Source of the DNA: Jiangella mangrovi
Lineage (GTDB): Bacteria; Actinomycetota; Actinomycetes; Jiangellales; Jiangellaceae
Length of the DNA stretch: 64,000 nucleotides
Direction of reading: 5' to 3'
NCBI RefSeq assembly: GCF_014204975.1
Contig: NZ_JACHMM010000001.1
Coordinates: 5,270,001 to 5,334,000, forward strand
The notes under the pieces: model-generated
What the model was told of the DNA's origin: nothing
Databases searched by the model: none
Seen by the model: the letters and a program-made list of their open reading frames with translations, nothing else
Position numbers and translations under genes: made by a program
Part shown: positions 17,519 through 29,518 of the stretch, piece by piece
Position numbering within the stretch: the first letter of the stretch is position 1
Layout of the letters: the number at the start of each line of letters is the position of its first letter

Positions 17519-17546
17519 TGTCACAATCGGAGCGCGCCGTCCGGTC
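17519..17546 (+). promoter_or_regulatory. ECF41-type promoter for the NmrA gene
   Basis: TGTCACA (17519-17525), a 17-base spacer and GGTC (17543-17546). Together with the divergent copy it forms the inverted repeat GTGACAGC (17501-17508) / GCTGTCAC (17517-17524), so two -35 boxes stand back to back. Confidence 0.55.
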
Positions 17547-17600
17547 CGAGGTGGTGACCGGACGGCGATCGGCGCCGCCGGCAGCACTCGGAGGTGCATG

Positions 17601-18365
17601 ATGAAGATCGTCGTCATCGGCGGCAGCGGGCTGATCGGGTCCACCGTCGTCAACCGGCTCCGCGAACACGGGCACGAGGCCGTCCCGGCGTCGCTGGACA
17701 CCGGCGTCGACATCCTCACCGGTGAGGGCCTGGCCGAGGTGATGGCCGGCGCGGACGTCGTCGTCGATGTGTCCAACTCCCCGTCGTTCGAGGACGAGGC
17801 GGTGCTGCGGTTCTTCGAGACGTCCACTCGGAACCTGCTCGCCGCCGAGGCGACCGCGCAGGTGGGCCACCACGTCGCGCTCTCGATCGTCGGGGCCGAC
17901 CGGCTGCCCGACGGCGGCTACCTGCGGGCGAAGGTCGCCCAGGAGAAGCTGATCCAGGCCGGCCCGATCCCCTACTCGATCGTCCGCTCCACCCAGTTCT
18001 TCGAGTTCGTGAAGGCCATCGTCGACACCGCCACCGACGGCGACACGGTCCGGCTGCCGCACGTGCTCTTCCAGCCGATCGCCGCCGCCGACACCGCCTC
18101 GATGGTGGGCCGGACGGCGGCCGGGGCACCGCTGAACGGGATCGTCGAGATCGGCGGGCCCGAGCGATTCCGGTTCGACGACTTCGTCCGCGACGGCCTG
18201 GCCGCCCGGCACGATCCGCGCAGGGTGGTCGCCGATCCGCACGCCCGCTACTTCGGCACCGAGCTCGACGAGCGGTCGATCGTGCCCGGCGACGGCGCGG
18301 TCCTCGGCGAGACCCGGTACGCGGACTGGCTGAGCCGGACGGCGGCCGCTGCCGGAGCTGGCTAG
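17601..18365 (+). CDS. NmrA-family NAD(P)-binding protein
   Basis: 254 residues from the second of two adjacent ATG codons (17598, 17601), which has better spacing from GGAGG. The N-terminal loop is MKIVVIGGSGLIGSTVV. Other landmarks are VVVDVSNSPSFED, HHVALSIVGADRLPDGGYLR and IPYSIVRSTQFFEFVKAI. It is a close paralogue of the protein at 22757, with the same opening and the same NLLxAE and HHVALS motifs. Family members bind NAD(P) without a classical catalytic tetrad. Control by the ECF41-like promoter is inferred. Confidence 0.85.
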   Translation: MKIVVIGGSGLIGSTVVNRLREHGHEAVPASLDTGVDILTGEGLAEVMAGADVVVDVSNSPSFEDEAVLRFFETSTRNLLAAEATAQVGHHVALSIVGADRLPDGGYLRAKVAQEKLIQAGPIPYSIVRSTQFFEFVKAIVDTATDGDTVRLPHVLFQPIAAADTASMVGRTAAGAPLNGIVEIGGPERFRFDDFVRDGLAARHDPRRVVADPHARYFGTELDERSIVPGDGAVLGETRYADWLSRTAAAAGAG

Positions 18366-18467
18366 GGGTCTTGTCCGGAGGGAACCACGAGTGCCAGGCT
18401 GGGTGATCGGCGCCGGCCGGACGCCCGGACGCGTTCGGCGGCACCATCCGACCGCTGGGAGGCCGTC

Positions 18468-21257
18468 GTGCAACTCGGGGCACGCCCTCCACGGTTGCTC
18501 CGCGGGCGGGACACGGAGTGCGACGTCCTGCTCGAGCTGATCCGGGCGGCTCGATCGGGTCAGAGCGCCGTGCTCGCGGTGCAGGGCGAGGCGGGCATCG
18601 GCAAGACGGCGCTGCTCGACTACCTCGTCGACGCTGCGACCGGCTGCCGCGTGCTCCGTGCCGCCGGCGTCGAGTCGGAGATGGAGCTCGCCTTCGCGGG
18701 CCTGCACCAGCTGTGCAACCCGCTGCTCGACGGGCTGGACGGGCTGCCGGCGCCGCAGGCCGAGGCGCTGGGGACGGCGTTCGGCATGCGGGCCGGCAAG
18801 CCGCCCGACCGGTTCGTCATCGGGCTCGGAGTGCTGACCCTGCTCTCCGAGCATGCGGGTGACCAGCCCCTGATCTGTGTGATCGACGACGCGCAGTGGC
18901 TCGACCAGGCGTCTGCCCAGATCCTCACGTTCGTCGCGCGCCGGCTGGCCGCGGAGTCCGTCGTCATGGTGTTCGCGGCCCGCGCGCGTGAGGACGAGCA
19001 GGCCTGGGCGGGCCTGCCGCGGCTCATGGTGCACGGGCTGAAGCAGGCCGACGCCGTCGCCGTGCTGGAGTCGGTGGTCACGACACCGTTGGACGTCCGG
19101 GTGCGCGACCGGATCCTCGCCGAGACGCGGGGCAACCCGCTGGCGCTGCTGGAGCTGCCGCGTTGGCTGTCATCGGCGGAGCTGACGTTCGGGCCCGACC
19201 AGACGGCGGCCGGAACCGTCGCGGGTCGCTTGGAGGAGCGGTTCCGCCGCCGGCTCGAGCCGCTGCCCGCGGAGACCCGGCGTCTCCTGCTGATCGCGGC
19301 GGCCGAGCCACTGGGCGACGTCGGCCTGCTCTGGCGCGCGGCCGAGCGGCTGGGACTCGGGGAGGACGCGGCCACCCCGGCCGAGGCCGCGGACCTGATC
19401 GACGTGTGGGACACCGTGCGATTCCGGCACCCGCTCGTGCGTTCCGCCGTCTACCGCTCCGCCGCGCTACGGGACCGGCAGGCGGCCCACCGTGCGCTCG
19501 CCGAGGCCACCGACCCGGACCGCGACCCGGACCGGCGGGCCTGGCACCGCGCGCACGCCGCCTCCGGACCGGACGAGGCCGTGGCCGCGGAGCTGGAGCG
19601 CTCCGCCGACCGCGCGCTCGCACACGGCGGCCTCGCGGCCGGGGCTGCCTTCCTCGCGCGGGCGGCCAGGCTGACCCCCGACGGCGTCAGCCGAGTCGAA
19701 CGCGAGCTCAAGGCGGCCCAGACCATGCTGCACGCGGGGGCGTTCGACGACGCTCTGCAGCTGCTCGGCCTGCTCGACCACCGATCGCTGACCGAGCTGC
19801 AACGCGCCCGCGCCGAGGTGCTCCGGGCGCAGATCGCGTTCGCCTCGAACCGCGGCGACGAGGCGCTGCCGCTGTTGCTGGCCGCCGCCCGCCGGCTGGA
19901 GCCGCTCGATCTCGAGCTCGCACTCGACACGTACGTGACCGCGCTCGAGGCCACCCTGTTCGCCGCGCGGCGCATCGGCGAGGCGGGGGCGGTGGAGGTC
20001 GCCCACGCGGCACTGAGCGCTCCCGTCCCGCTCCGCCCACGCCGCAGCGACCAGCTGCTGCAGTGCATGGCGGTGCTCCAGGTCGACGGCTACGCCGCCT
20101 CCACGAGGCTGATGCGCGACGTCACCGAGGCGTACCTGGAAGAGCACCTCCCCCTCGAGGAGGGACTCCGCTTCCTGGTGCTCGCCGGCTCGATGGCGTG
20201 CGACCGATGGGACCTGCCCGGCTGGACCGCGATCGCGGAGCGGCACCTCGAGTACACCCGCGAGGCCGGTGCCCTGAACGCGCTCCAGTTCGCCCTGAAC
20301 AGCGTGGTCTATCCGCGCTTGTTCCGTGGCGACCTCGCCACCGCGGGCGCGCTACTCGACGAGGCGAACGCGCTGGCCGAAGTGGCCGGGACGACGCTGC
20401 ACCCGTACGGCGCCATCGGCCTGGCGGCGTACCGCGGGGACACCGGGGCGGAGGAGCTGATCACCGCCGCGAAGACGGACGCCACCGCACGCGGCGAGGG
20501 CTTGGTCGTCGTGCTGACGTCGTGGGCGAACGCGGTGATCCGCAACGGCAATGGCGACTACCCGGCCGCGCTCGCGCACTGCCGGGAGTTCCTCTTCCCT
20601 CCCGGCAACGATGACGGGCGCCCGGTGTTCCTCCCGGTCGGGAGCCAGCCCGGTGGCTGGACGCTGGCCGAACTGGTCGAGGCGGCCACGCGGTGCGGCG
20701 AGCACTCCACCGCGGCCGCCGCGGCCGGGCTGCTCGCCGAGATCGCCGCGGCCAGCGGCACCGACTGGGCGCTGGGCATCGCCGCACGCTCCGCCGCTCA
20801 GCTCCACGACGCCGGCCCGGCCGACGACCTCTTCCGCGAGGCGATCGACCGTCTGGGCCAAGCCGGGGTCGGCGTCGAGCAGGCGCGGACCCGGCTGCTC
20901 TACGGCGAGTGGCTGCGTCGCGCCGGCCGCCGCTCCGACGCGCGGACCCAGTTGCGCGACGCCCACGACGCGCTGACGGCGATGGGCGTCGACGCGTTCG
21001 CCGAGCGGGCCCGCCGCGAGCTGGCCGCCACCGGCGAGACGGTGCGCCGACGGCGGGCCGACACCCGCAAGGAGCTCACCGCCCAAGAGCTGCACATCGC
21101 CCGCCTCGCCGCGGACGGACGCACCAACCCCGAGATCGGCGCCGAGCTCTACCTCAGCCGGCACACCGTCGAGTGGCACCTGCGCAAGGTGTTCGCGAAG
21201 CTGGACGTGACCAGCCGCCGGCAGCTGCGGAGCGCGCTGGAACGCCCCGTCGCCTGA
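18468..21257 (+). CDS. Large LuxR-family regulator with AAA ATPase domain (LAL type)
   Basis: 929 residues from GTG 18468, with GGGAGG nine bases upstream. Walker A is GEAGIGKTALL near residue 40, and Walker B is LICVIDDAQWLD. A long helical TPR-like middle follows, and a C-terminal LuxR helix-turn-helix (LTAQELHIARLAADGRTN, then HTVEWHLRKVFAKLDV). LAL regulators are ATP-dependent activators of catabolic or secondary-metabolite genes. This one sits between NmrA genes and a sigma factor, so it may act on this cluster. The inducer is unknown. Confidence 0.9.
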   Translation: MQLGARPPRLLRGRDTECDVLLELIRAARSGQSAVLAVQGEAGIGKTALLDYLVDAATGCRVLRAAGVESEMELAFAGLHQLCNPLLDGLDGLPAPQAEALGTAFGMRAGKPPDRFVIGLGVLTLLSEHAGDQPLICVIDDAQWLDQASAQILTFVARRLAAESVVMVFAARAREDEQAWAGLPRLMVHGLKQADAVAVLESVVTTPLDVRVRDRILAETRGNPLALLELPRWLSSAELTFGPDQTAAGTVAGRLEERFRRRLEPLPAETRRLLLIAAAEPLGDVGLLWRAAERLGLGEDAATPAEAADLIDVWDTVRFRHPLVRSAVYRSAALRDRQAAHRALAEATDPDRDPDRRAWHRAHAASGPDEAVAAELERSADRALAHGGLAAGAAFLARAARLTPDGVSRVERELKAAQTMLHAGAFDDALQLLGLLDHRSLTELQRARAEVLRAQIAFASNRGDEALPLLLAAARRLEPLDLELALDTYVTALEATLFAARRIGEAGAVEVAHAALSAPVPLRPRRSDQLLQCMAVLQVDGYAASTRLMRDVTEAYLEEHLPLEEGLRFLVLAGSMACDRWDLPGWTAIAERHLEYTREAGALNALQFALNSVVYPRLFRGDLATAGALLDEANALAEVAGTTLHPYGAIGLAAYRGDTGAEELITAAKTDATARGEGLVVVLTSWANAVIRNGNGDYPAALAHCREFLFPPGNDDGRPVFLPVGSQPGGWTLAELVEAATRCGEHSTAAAAAGLLAEIAAASGTDWALGIAARSAAQLHDAGPADDLFREAIDRLGQAGVGVEQARTRLLYGEWLRRAGRRSDARTQLRDAHDALTAMGVDAFAERARRELAATGETVRRRRADTRKELTAQELHIARLAADGRTNPEIGAELYLSRHTVEWHLRKVFAKLDVTSRRQLRSALERPVA

Positions 21258-21341
21258 CAATGCACGTGGCCGCGTGGCCACGGCAACGGCCACGCACTCT
21301 CAAGGGCGCGACGCCGCTCCCCCTGACGCGAGGCTGCCGGC

Positions 21342-21971
21342 ATGAGCACGCGACTGTCGGACCCGCCGCTCGACCACGCCACGTCGGTCTTCGCCGGCGC
21401 CCGGCCCCGGCTCCTCGCGATCGCCTTCCGGATTCTCCAGGACCCCGGCGACGCCGAGGACATCGTGCAGGACGCCTGGCTGCGGTGGCAGCGCACCGAC
21501 CGGTCGGTCGTCCTCGACCCGGCCGCTTTCCTCGCCACGACGACCACGCGGCTCGCGCTGAACGCCGCGCGCTGCGCCCGCCGGCGCCATGAGGCCCCGG
21601 TGGCCGGCCGGTTCGTGGAGGCGGTCGAGGGCGGCGCCGGCCCCCAGGTCGAGGCCGAGCGCCGCGACGCCGTCGAGGCCGTCATCACCCTGCTCATGGA
21701 GCGGCTCACGCCGGTCGAGCGTGCCACGTACCTGCTGCGCGAGGGGTTCGACTACCCGTACCGACGGATCGCCGAGCTACTCCGGCTACAGGTCGCCCAC
21801 ACCCGCCAGCTCGCGCGACGGGCACGTCTGGGCCTCGCTTCGGATCGCCGGGAACCGGTCGACGCGGCGGCCCGGCGGCGCCTGGTCGAGGCGTTTCTCG
21901 CGGCGGCCCGGACCGGCGACCTCGCCGTCCTCGAGACCCTGCTCGCCCGGTCGGCGCTGCGAGGGACATAG
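21342..21971 (+). CDS. ECF sigma factor of ECF41 (SigJ-like) type lacking its C-terminal domain
   Basis: 209 residues. Region 2 is PRLLAIAFRILQDPGDAEDIVQDAWLRW (read in parts). Region 4 is LTPVERATYLLREGFDYPYR and LLRLQVAHTRQLARRARLGL. ECF41 proteins normally run to about 300 residues with a SnoaL-like regulatory domain. Here only its first helix remains (RRRLVEAFLAAARTGDLAVL) before the stop. Published work on this group shows that changes in that tail alter sigma activity, so this form may be constitutive or differently regulated. Three ECF41-like promoters lie within 5 kb. Confidence 0.8.
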   Translation: MSTRLSDPPLDHATSVFAGARPRLLAIAFRILQDPGDAEDIVQDAWLRWQRTDRSVVLDPAAFLATTTTRLALNAARCARRRHEAPVAGRFVEAVEGGAGPQVEAERRDAVEAVITLLMERLTPVERATYLLREGFDYPYRRIAELLRLQVAHTRQLARRARLGLASDRREPVDAAARRRLVEAFLAAARTGDLAVLETLLARSALRGT

Positions 21972-21974
21972 GGC

Positions 21975-22001
21975 TGTCACAACCGGCGCGCCCAACCGGT
22001 C
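21975..22001 (+). promoter_or_regulatory. ECF41-type promoter for the hydrolase-NmrA-ATPase operon
   Basis: TGTCACA (21975-21981), a 16-base spacer and GGTC (21998-22001), starting four bases after the sigma-factor stop and 37 bases before the ATG at 22038. The context TGTCACAACCGG closely matches TGTCACAATCGG at 17519. Confidence 0.6.
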
Positions 22002-22037
22002 ATACCGGGTGATCGTCACCAGAGAAGGGGAAGTCCG

Positions 22038-22760
22038 ATGTCCGAGCAGAGACCGACCGTCGTTCTCGTCCACGGCGCGTTCGCCGAGTCCGCGAGCTGG
22101 TCCGGCGTCGTCGAGAGGTTACGCGAGCGCGACCTCGACGTCGTCGCGGCAGCCAACCCGTTGCGGAGCCTGTCCGGCGACGCCGCCTACGTCCGCGACG
22201 TCATCGCCGCGATCGACGGCCCCGTGGTGCTCGCGGCCCACTCCTACGGCGGCATGGTGATCACCGAGGCCGCCGCCGGCAGCGCCGCCGTCGCCGCCCT
22301 CGTCTACGTCTGCGCGTTCGCGCCCGACCACGGCGAGACCGCCTTCGGGCTGTCGACGAAGTTCCCCGGCAGCACGCTGGGCGACGCGCTCGCCGCCCAT
22401 CCCGTGTCGACCGGCGGCAACGACCTCGCCATCCGGCCGGACGTCTTCCACCACCAGTTCGCCGCCGACGTCTCCCCCGCCCAGGCCGCCGTCATGGCCG
22501 CCACCCAGCGCCCGGTCACCGACACGGCGCTCACCGAGGGACTGCCGACGGACACGCCGGCCTGGCAGACGATCCCGTCGTGGTTCGTCTTCAGCGACCA
22601 GGACCTCAACATCCCCGTCGACCTGCACCGGTTCATGGCCGAGCGGGCCGGTGCCAAGGTGATCCGCGAGCTGCGCGGGGCGTCGCACGCGCTCAGCGTC
22701 TCCGAACCCGAGGCCGTGGCGGCGACGATCCTCGAGGCCTTGGACGCGGTGACGACGTGA
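22038..22760 (+). CDS. Alpha/beta-hydrolase
   Basis: 240 residues. VVLVHGAFAESASW carries the oxyanion turn. The nucleophile elbow AHSYGG holds the catalytic Ser, and the C-terminal GASHAL holds the catalytic His. DLNIPVDLHRF precedes it and may supply the acid. It resembles esterase-like hydrolases (EstC/salicylate-esterase type) common in actinobacteria. RBS: AGAAGGGGAAG. Its stop overlaps the GTG of the next gene (GTGA), so translation is coupled. The substrate is unknown. Confidence 0.85.
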   Translation: MSEQRPTVVLVHGAFAESASWSGVVERLRERDLDVVAAANPLRSLSGDAAYVRDVIAAIDGPVVLAAHSYGGMVITEAAAGSAAVAALVYVCAFAPDHGETAFGLSTKFPGSTLGDALAAHPVSTGGNDLAIRPDVFHHQFAADVSPAQAAVMAATQRPVTDTALTEGLPTDTPAWQTIPSWFVFSDQDLNIPVDLHRFMAERAGAKVIRELRGASHALSVSEPEAVAATILEALDAVTT

Positions 22761-23673
22761 AGATCGTCGTGATCGGCGGCACCGGGCTGGTCGGCTCCTC
22801 CGTCGTCGCCCTGCTGCGGCAGCACGGCCACGAGGCCGTGGCGGCGTCGCGGCGGACCGGGGTCGACGCCGTCACGGGCGCCGGCCTGGCCGACGCGCTG
22901 ACCGGCGCGACGGTCGTGGTCGACGTCGCCGACTCGCCGTCGCTGGAGCACGAGGCCGCGCTGCACTTCTTCGAGACGTCCACGCGGAACCTGCTCACGG
23001 CGGAGTCCGAGGCGGGGGTGCGCCACCACGTCGCGCTGTCGGTCGTCGGCGCCGAGCGGCTCCCCGACATCGGCTACTTCCGCGCCAAGCTGGTGCAGGA
23101 GAACCTGGTCATGAGCTCGCCGATCCCTTTCACCGTCACGCGGGCGACCCAGTTCTTCGAGTTCCTCATGCGCATCGCCGACGCCGCCACCGACGGCGAC
23201 GCGGTGCGGCTCGCGCCGGTGCTCGTGCAGCCCGTCGCCGCCGACGACGTCGCCGCGATGCTCGGGCGCGTCGCGGTGGAACCGCCGGCCAACGGCGTCG
23301 TCGAGATCGCGGGTCCCGAACGCTTCCGCTTCGACGAGCTGGTCTGGGACGACCTCTCCGCCCGCGACGACCCCCGCTCGGTCGTCACCGATGAGCGGGC
23401 CCGCCACTTCGGCGCCCTGCTCAGCGAGCTGTCCCTCGTCCCGCACGACGGCGCGTGGCTCGGCAGCACGCGGTTCGCGGACTGGCTGCGGCACCGGCGG
23501 ACGACGCTGGCCGCCGAGGTCGCGCTGGTCAAGTCCAGTCACCTCGACGACGCCATGCGCGAGCCCGTCGCGAACTGGCGGTTCGACCCGGCCGAGGCCC
23601 AGTGGTACGGCGCGGTGCTGCACGACCTCCGCGACGCCGTTGTGCATGGGAAGCGGCGGACGGGCGCGGACCG

Positions 23674-23677
<4 letters not shown>
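22757..23677 (+). CDS. NmrA-family NAD(P)-binding protein with C-terminal extension
   Basis: 306 residues from GTG 22757. MKIVVIGGTGLVGSSVV opens the Rossmann fold. HHVALSVVGAERLPDIGYFR and IPFTVTRATQFFEFLMRI match the paralogue at 17601. About 50 extra residues at the C-terminus (ending in VVHGKRRTGADR) are not in the paralogue. They resemble a short standalone domain with EPVANWRFDPAEAQWYGAVL. Both its start and its stop overlap neighbours, placing it between a hydrolase and an ion pump in one coupled operon. Confidence 0.85.
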
Positions 23678-26409
<2,732 letters not shown>

Positions 26410-26455
26410 AGAAGGCCCGGGCCGGATCGGTGAACCCGGCGACGAGCTCGGCCGA

Positions 26456-27241
26456 CTACTGCTCGAGGCCATGCGGGCGTGAGACGACGAGCACCAGGGA
26501 GCCGTCGAAGTGTGATGCTTTCCGCAGCGCCCGGTGTGCGTCGTCCCAGGTGCCGTCGGCCAGATCGCGGGTCAGGGACACCACGAACCGCATGTGGACG
26601 TCAGCACCGACGAGGCCCCAGGCCGAGTTGGCCCGGCGGGCATCGGGGTCGAGAAGCATCTCCGGCCGCCCGTAGTAGGCCTCGTTGAACCCGTCGACGC
26701 AGCGCAGCGGGATCGGCAGCCCGTGGACCTCGGTAGTCCCGCCCAGCGCTGCCCGGATCCGGTCGATGGCCGGGTACCGGCGCGCCTCGGCATCGACGAC
26801 CTCGGGCGCGTACTCGGTCAGCCAGAACCGGTGCAGCATCGCCGGATCGCAGGTGAGGATCACGACGGGGCCACGGGTCACCCGACGCAGCTGGGCCAGG
26901 CCGAGCTCGAGGTGGCGCCACTGGTGCACCGCGAACGTCGCCATGGCCGCACCGAAGGTGTCGTCTGCGAACGGCAACTCCTCCGCGGTCGCATCGATCG
27001 CCTCGGCCAGCGCTGCGGGGCGCTCCGCACGCAACGCGGCCGACGGCTCGACGGCGGTGACATCACGATCGGGTGGCTCGTACGACCCCGCGCCGGCGCC
27101 CACGTTCACGACCGTCTGGGCGTCGCCGAGAGCTGCGGAGATGGCGGAGGCGAACTCGGGCTCGGGCCTCCGGTGGGTGCGGTAGCCGGGACCGAACTCG
27201 CCGTAATCGGCATCACTCGCCGACCCGTCCGCCGCCCGCAT
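26456..27241 (-). CDS. Class I SAM-dependent methyltransferase
   Basis: 261 residues from ATG 27241, preceded by AAGGTGG; a GTG at 27253 is the alternative. The SAM loop is VVNVGAGAGSYEP, with TAVEPSAALRAERP after it and AEELPFADDTFGAAMA as motif II. Further conserved pieces are LGLAQLRRVTRGPVVILT and FDGSLVLVVSRP. The acceptor is unknown. A decayed copy lies at 15732-16215. It is convergent with the ATPase gene, 46 bases apart. Confidence 0.8.
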   Translation of the reverse strand: MRAADGSASDADYGEFGPGYRTHRRPEPEFASAISAALGDAQTVVNVGAGAGSYEPPDRDVTAVEPSAALRAERPAALAEAIDATAEELPFADDTFGAAMATFAVHQWRHLELGLAQLRRVTRGPVVILTCDPAMLHRFWLTEYAPEVVDAEARRYPAIDRIRAALGGTTEVHGLPIPLRCVDGFNEAYYGRPEMLLDPDARRANSAWGLVGADVHMRFVVSLTRDLADGTWDDAHRALRKASHFDGSLVLVVSRPHGLEQ

Positions 27242-27461
27242 CTCGGACCCCACCTTCCCTATCGGTCGCCCACGAAATCGTCCTCCACGCTAACCGGTCT
27301 GGATCCGGAGCCGCCGGGGGACCAGGGGAGTCGCTGTCGATGAAGGACCGGCCTCGCCCCCGGCAGCAAGAAGTCCCGCCATAGAGCCAATCCGCACCCG
27401 TCCTGGCACCGAATGCCTCTTAGCCCCGTCGATAGGGACGGACAACCATGGAGGCAACGTC

Positions 27462-28304
27462 ATGCGACGTGTCCATATCTGGCTGGCGGCACCTGCAGCC
27501 CTGGCGCTATCGCTCGGCGCGGCAGCACCCGCGCTCGCCCACGGCGAGCACGTGGCCGCGGCAGGCGACACCAGCGAAGGCGAGCCCGGCGACTACAGCA
27601 TCACCCTCGGCGCCCTCAACGACAGCGGCGCCGGCGGGTCGGCGGTCATCACGCTGGCCGAGAACGGCGACCTGACGGTGAACATCGAAGCCACCGGGCT
27701 GGTTCCGAACCAGCCACACGCCCAGCACATCCACGGCGCCAGCGACCGCCAGCAGGACTTCGTCTGCCCGACAGGCGACGCGGACGCCGACGGCGACGGC
27801 ATCGTCAGCACCGCCGAGGGCCTGCCGTCCTACGGCGACATCTTCATCTCGCTGACCACCGAGGGCGACTCCTCGCCCGACTCCGGCCTCGCCGTCGACC
27901 GCATGCCGGTCGCCGACGCCGACGGCAACGTCGCCTACACGCGGACCTTCACCGCCGACGAACTGCCCGACGGGACCGCGGCAGCCGTCCGTAACCTGCA
28001 CGTGGTCCAGCACGGCATCGACGTCAACGGCAACGGCGAGTACGACGCCGAGGCCGGCCCCAGCGAGCTCGACCCGGCGCTTCCGCAGGAGGCCACCGCT
28101 CCCGCGTCGTGCGGCATGATCGAGGGCTCGAACATCAGCGACATTCCTGACGGCGGCGTCGACACCGGCTCCGGCCCGCTCGCCTCGTCCGCCGGGCACG
28201 GCGGCAACGGCACCGCCGTGCTGGCCTTCTCCGGTGTGGTCCTCGCCGCCCTGGCCGGCCTGACCGGTCATGGCCTGCGTCGCCGCCGGGCTGCCACGCG
28301 GTGA
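27462..28304 (+). CDS. Secreted CHRD-domain protein with C-terminal membrane anchor
   Basis: 280 residues from ATG 27462, with GGAGG nine bases upstream. It has a signal peptide to ALAHG, then a CHRD-like domain (YSITLGALNDSGAGG, HAQHIHGASDRQQD and VQHGIDVNGNGEYD). Aspartate-rich loops such as DADADGDG may bind calcium. The C-terminus has a helix (AVLAFSGVVLAALAGL) followed by arginines, as in sorted proteins, but no LPXTG motif is seen. The sortase-like gene starts inside its stop codon. Confidence 0.8.
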   Translation: MRRVHIWLAAPAALALSLGAAAPALAHGEHVAAAGDTSEGEPGDYSITLGALNDSGAGGSAVITLAENGDLTVNIEATGLVPNQPHAQHIHGASDRQQDFVCPTGDADADGDGIVSTAEGLPSYGDIFISLTTEGDSSPDSGLAVDRMPVADADGNVAYTRTFTADELPDGTAAAVRNLHVVQHGIDVNGNGEYDAEAGPSELDPALPQEATAPASCGMIEGSNISDIPDGGVDTGSGPLASSAGHGGNGTAVLAFSGVVLAALAGLTGHGLRRRRAATR

Positions 28305-29014
28305 CACGCACACCCCGGACACCGGTCCGCGCCGGCGGTGAGCCCGCCGGCGCGGACTGGACACCATGGCGACTGCTCTCTGCGGCCCCCGCGGTCACCG
28401 CGCTGACGATCGCCGTCCTCGCCGGCTGCGGAACCCCGGACGAGCCCGCCACGGCCCCGAAGGCCACGCCGTCGACGACCGCGAGCCCGTCTCCCACGCC
28501 GGAATCGGCGCCAACGGCCACCGAGGCGCCGCCGGCGACGGAAGCGCCGGCGGTTGCGGAGCCGCTGCCGGCCAGCGCGCCCGCACTCGTCGAGATCGAC
28601 GCCCTGGGCATCAGCCAGGACGTCATCAACCTCGGACTCGCCGACGACGGCACCATGGAAGTACCCGACGGCCCCGACCCGGTCGGCTGGTACGAACTCG
28701 GCCCCACCCCGGGCGAGTCCGGCCCCGCCGTACTGGCCGGGCAACTCACCTGGAACGGCGCCGACGGCGTCTTCCGCCACCTCGCCGACCTCGAAACCGG
28801 CGACGAGATCCGCGTCACCAGGGACGACGGCACCGTCGCGGTGTTCGCGGTCACCAGGGTCGAGCAGTACGCCAAGGACGCCTTCCCGACCGCCACCGTC
28901 TACGCCAACACCGCCGGACCGGAGCTGCGCCTCATCACCTGCGCCGGCGACCTCGACACCGGCTCCGGCGACTACAGCGACAATGTCGTCGCCTACGCCG
29001 AGCTGATCGCGTGA
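28301..29014 (+). CDS. Class F sortase-like lipoprotein with altered catalytic residues
   Basis: 237 residues from GTG 28301. Basic N-terminus, hydrophobic segment and lipobox LAGC (Cys43), a long TPS/PA-rich linker, then a sortase beta-barrel. LRLITCAGDLD holds Cys214 at the nucleophile site. The catalytic His position reads AVLAGQLTW, with Gln148. The Arg position, normally in DYRDN, reads GDYSDN with Ser226. Both changes are single-base steps. It is coupled to the CHRD gene before it and the SRPBCC gene after it. Confidence 0.8.
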   Translation: MTRTPRTPVRAGGEPAGADWTPWRLLSAAPAVTALTIAVLAGCGTPDEPATAPKATPSTTASPSPTPESAPTATEAPPATEAPAVAEPLPASAPALVEIDALGISQDVINLGLADDGTMEVPDGPDPVGWYELGPTPGESGPAVLAGQLTWNGADGVFRHLADLETGDEIRVTRDDGTVAVFAVTRVEQYAKDAFPTATVYANTAGPELRLITCAGDLDTGSGDYSDNVVAYAELIA

Positions 29015-29478
29015 CGACGCGGACCGGGCGGCTCGTCAGTGCCTCGATCGCCGTCCAGGCGCCGGCATCGGTCGTGTTCGCGATCCTCACCGACCCGCGA
29101 CAGCACCCGCGCATCGACGGATCCGGCTCCGTGCGCGGCCTCATCGAAGGGCCGCCCACGCTCACCCGGGGCAGCACCTTCGGCGTCCGGATGCGACTGT
29201 TCGGCGTCGGCTACCGCATCACCAACCGCATCGTCGAATACGAGCCTGAGCGGCTGATCGCCTGGCGACACTTCGCCGGCCACCGCTGGCGCTACCAACT
29301 CGAACCACTCGACCCAGCAACCACCCGCGTCACCGAGACCTTCGACTACACCCGAGTCGGCCCGCTGACGGCCACCGTCCTTCGGGTGCTGAGGTTCCCC
29401 ACCCGCAACCGCCATGGCATCGAGGCGTCCCTCCCCCGCCTCCGCGACGCAGCCGAGACCGACCACCACACGCCCTGA
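29011..29478 (+). CDS. SRPBCC-family protein
   Basis: 155 residues from GTG 29011, overlapping the sortase stop as GTGA. The fold signature is SIAVQAPASVVFAILTDPRQ at the start, a central strand set (GYRITNRIVEYEPERLIAW, HRWRYQLEPL) and a C-terminal helix. The family binds hydrophobic ligands in a cavity; no ligand can be assigned. Third gene of the CHRD operon. Confidence 0.8.
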   Translation: MTTRTGRLVSASIAVQAPASVVFAILTDPRQHPRIDGSGSVRGLIEGPPTLTRGSTFGVRMRLFGVGYRITNRIVEYEPERLIAWRHFAGHRWRYQLEPLDPATTRVTETFDYTRVGPLTATVLRVLRFPTRNRHGIEASLPRLRDAAETDHHTP

Positions 29479-29518
29479 GCGAGCCGAATCCCCGCTCCGC
29501 TCGGTCGGCCGGACGAGG

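Noticed and set aside
17472-19034. 776-codon minus frame extending the SDR gene 5'
   Set aside because: It passes through the divergent ECF41 promoters and antisense to the NmrA and LuxR genes.
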